This document shows positions 62,983 to 64,000 of a DNA stretch of 64,000 nucleotides, in pieces. Location of the stretch: positions 26,065 to 90,064 of the forward strand of contig NZ_JAPSHJ010000014.1 in assembly GCF_031179985.1 (NCBI RefSeq), given 5' to 3'. Origin of the DNA: Arthrobacter sp. (lineage in GTDB: Bacteria; Actinomycetota; Actinomycetes; Actinomycetales; Micrococcaceae). The notes under the pieces are model-generated. The model was given only the letters and a program-made list of their open reading frames with translations. It searched no databases and was not told the DNA's origin. Position 1 is the first letter of the stretch. Each line of letters begins with the position of its first letter. The position numbers and the translations under genes are program-made.

Positions 62983-64000
62983 ATGAACGCAGACGATTTG
63001 AGCCAGGGCGGCACCACCGCAGCTGGCCCGGATAACTGGGCAAACCATCACTATCGGACCGGTGGGAACCTGGTCCAGCTGATAACCCCCGGCGGTGAAC
63101 GCGTCAGCCATCCTGAATACGATGTCTGGGTCAAGGACGTCACCGACGAACAGCTTGCCTCGCTCTATGAGGACATGGTTGTCATCCGCCGCATCGACAC
63201 CGAGGCCACAGCGTTGCAGAGGCAAGGTGAATTGGCCCTCTGGCCGCCGCTTGCCGGGCAGGAAGCCTCCCAGATCGGCTCGGCCAGGGCACTTCGCGAC
63301 GACGATTTCGTCTTCTCCAGCTATCGGGAAAACGGAGTGGCATACTGCCGGGGAGTGGACCTGAGCGACATCGTCCGGGTGTGGCGGGGCAACGCATCCT
63401 CAGGCTGGGATCCCTACGCCATCAACATGGCCACACCCCAGATCATCATCGGTGCACAAACACTCCACGCAACCGGTTATGCGCTGGGGATTCAGCACGA
63501 CGGCGCGGACAGCGTTGCAATGGCCTACTTCGGCGACGGCGCAACGAGTGAGGGCGACGTCAACGAAGCCATGGTCTTCGCTGCCAGCTTCCAGGCACCC
63601 GTCATTTTCTTCTGCCAGAACAACCACTGGGCCATCTCAGAGCCGGTGGGCCTGCAGTCCCACATTCAACTTGCTGACCGTGCAACAGGGTTCGGAATTC
63701 CCTCCGTCCGCGTGGATGGAAATGATGTGCTCGCCGTGATGGCGGCAACCAGGGAAGCACTCGAAAGAGCACGGCACGGCGGAGGGCCCTCGTTCATTGA
63801 GGCAGTTACCTACCGCATGGGCCCCCACACCACAGCCGACGATCCCACCCGCTACCGTGACGCCAACGAACTTGAGGACTGGGCCGCGAAGGACCCCATG
63901 GCCCGCGTCAGGTCACTTCTGGAACGAAGGGAATCCTGGAGCGAAGAGCTGGAAGCCCGGGTCGCAGCCAAGGCTGATGCCGTGGCCCAGGAGATGCGCA
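62983..64000 (+). CDS. thiamine-dependent 2-oxo acid dehydrogenase E1 alpha subunit (3' partial)
   Basis: The frame from ATG 62983 is open to the window end (339 codons). It encodes the E1-alpha subunit of a branched-chain 2-oxo acid or pyruvate dehydrogenase. It has LYEDMVVIRRIDTEATALQRQGELALWPPLAGQEA, and the thiamine diphosphate motif GDGATSEGDVNEAMVFAASF from Gly184 to the CQNNHW at about 213. Also present are QLADRATGFGIPSVRVDGND and YRMGPHTTADDPTRYRD, the phosphorylation-loop equivalents. AGAAGG is 12 bases before the ATG. The divergent Lrp/AsnC gene favours a bkdA role over pdhA; the E1-beta and E2 genes would be past the window edge. Confidence 0.88.
   Translation, partial: MNADDLSQGGTTAAGPDNWANHHYRTGGNLVQLITPGGERVSHPEYDVWVKDVTDEQLASLYEDMVVIRRIDTEATALQRQGELALWPPLAGQEASQIGSARALRDDDFVFSSYRENGVAYCRGVDLSDIVRVWRGNASSGWDPYAINMATPQIIIGAQTLHATGYALGIQHDGADSVAMAYFGDGATSEGDVNEAMVFAASFQAPVIFFCQNNHWAISEPVGLQSHIQLADRATGFGIPSVRVDGNDVLAVMAATREALERARHGGGPSFIEAVTYRMGPHTTADDPTRYRDANELEDWAAKDPMARVRSLLERRESWSEELEARVAAKADAVAQEMR

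Overview
The window looks like a chromosomal segment of a high-GC actinobacterium of the family Micrococcaceae, most likely Arthrobacter or Pseudarthrobacter. The basis is the gene families and gene order (gatCAB, rpsB-tsf-pyrH-frr-cdsA, glyS-GNAT, dusB-dgt-dnaG followed by tRNA-Asn), the strong G/C third-position bias, frequent GTG starts, a SAM-IV riboswitch and a DivIVA-repeat protein. I see no insertion sequence, prophage, integrase, rRNA or CRISPR array, so this is mostly housekeeping and catabolic core genome.

Layout. 1-7.6 kb: the 3' part of an EccC/FtsK-type ATPase (type VII secretion family), ligA, an inositol-monophosphatase-like gene, a GNAT enzyme and a RidA-like protein. 7.6-11.7 kb: a CitA/CitB-like two-component system divergent from a CitM-type citrate transporter. 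11.8-16.1 kb: gatCAB and an exported DUF5666-like protein. 16.2-21.9 kb: a LysR regulator divergent from a threonine/glycine catabolic operon (tdh-kbl-FAD oxidase-hutI). 21.9-31.6 kb: a phosphatase, a CPBP membrane protein, a VOC protein, a SAM-IV riboswitch with metX, an MHS transporter with an alcohol dehydrogenase, and several small genes. 31.7-41.4 kb: a DMT transporter, glyS, GNAT, YibE/F, dusB, dgt and dnaG, then two identical tRNA-Asn genes. 41.8-47.8 kb: a small hypothetical gene, a Bcr/CflA MFS gene with a 59-residue membrane protein, a holin-like protein, a CDP-alcohol phosphatidyltransferase, a transporter, a GT4 glycosyltransferase and tRNA-Met. 48-55.2 kb: an acyl-CoA dehydrogenase, an M23 peptidase, then rpsB-tsf-pyrH-frr-cdsA and a DivIVA-repeat protein. 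55.2-61.3 kb: a LytS/LytTR two-component system in an operon with a sodium/solute symporter and its small membrane partner, divergent from a second DUF485 + ActP-type symporter pair. 61.4-64 kb: a Gln/Pro-rich membrane protein, an Lrp/AsnC regulator and a divergent E1-alpha dehydrogenase gene cut by the window edge.

The most striking patterns are regulatory. A -10 hexamer sits exactly 6-7 bases before the start codon of over a dozen genes, which predicts widespread leaderless mRNAs. One of these is a five-codon leaderless ORF (MRSNC) whose stop overlaps the yibE/F start. Two good CRP/GlxR sites (TGTGA-N6-TCACA type) precede the acetate-type symporter and the E1-alpha operon. The rpsB leader is about 345 bases long, structured, and carries a small ORF overlapping the rpsB start. 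Two related ~70-bp imperfect palindromes (after gatB and before glyS) look like a dispersed REP/MITE family.
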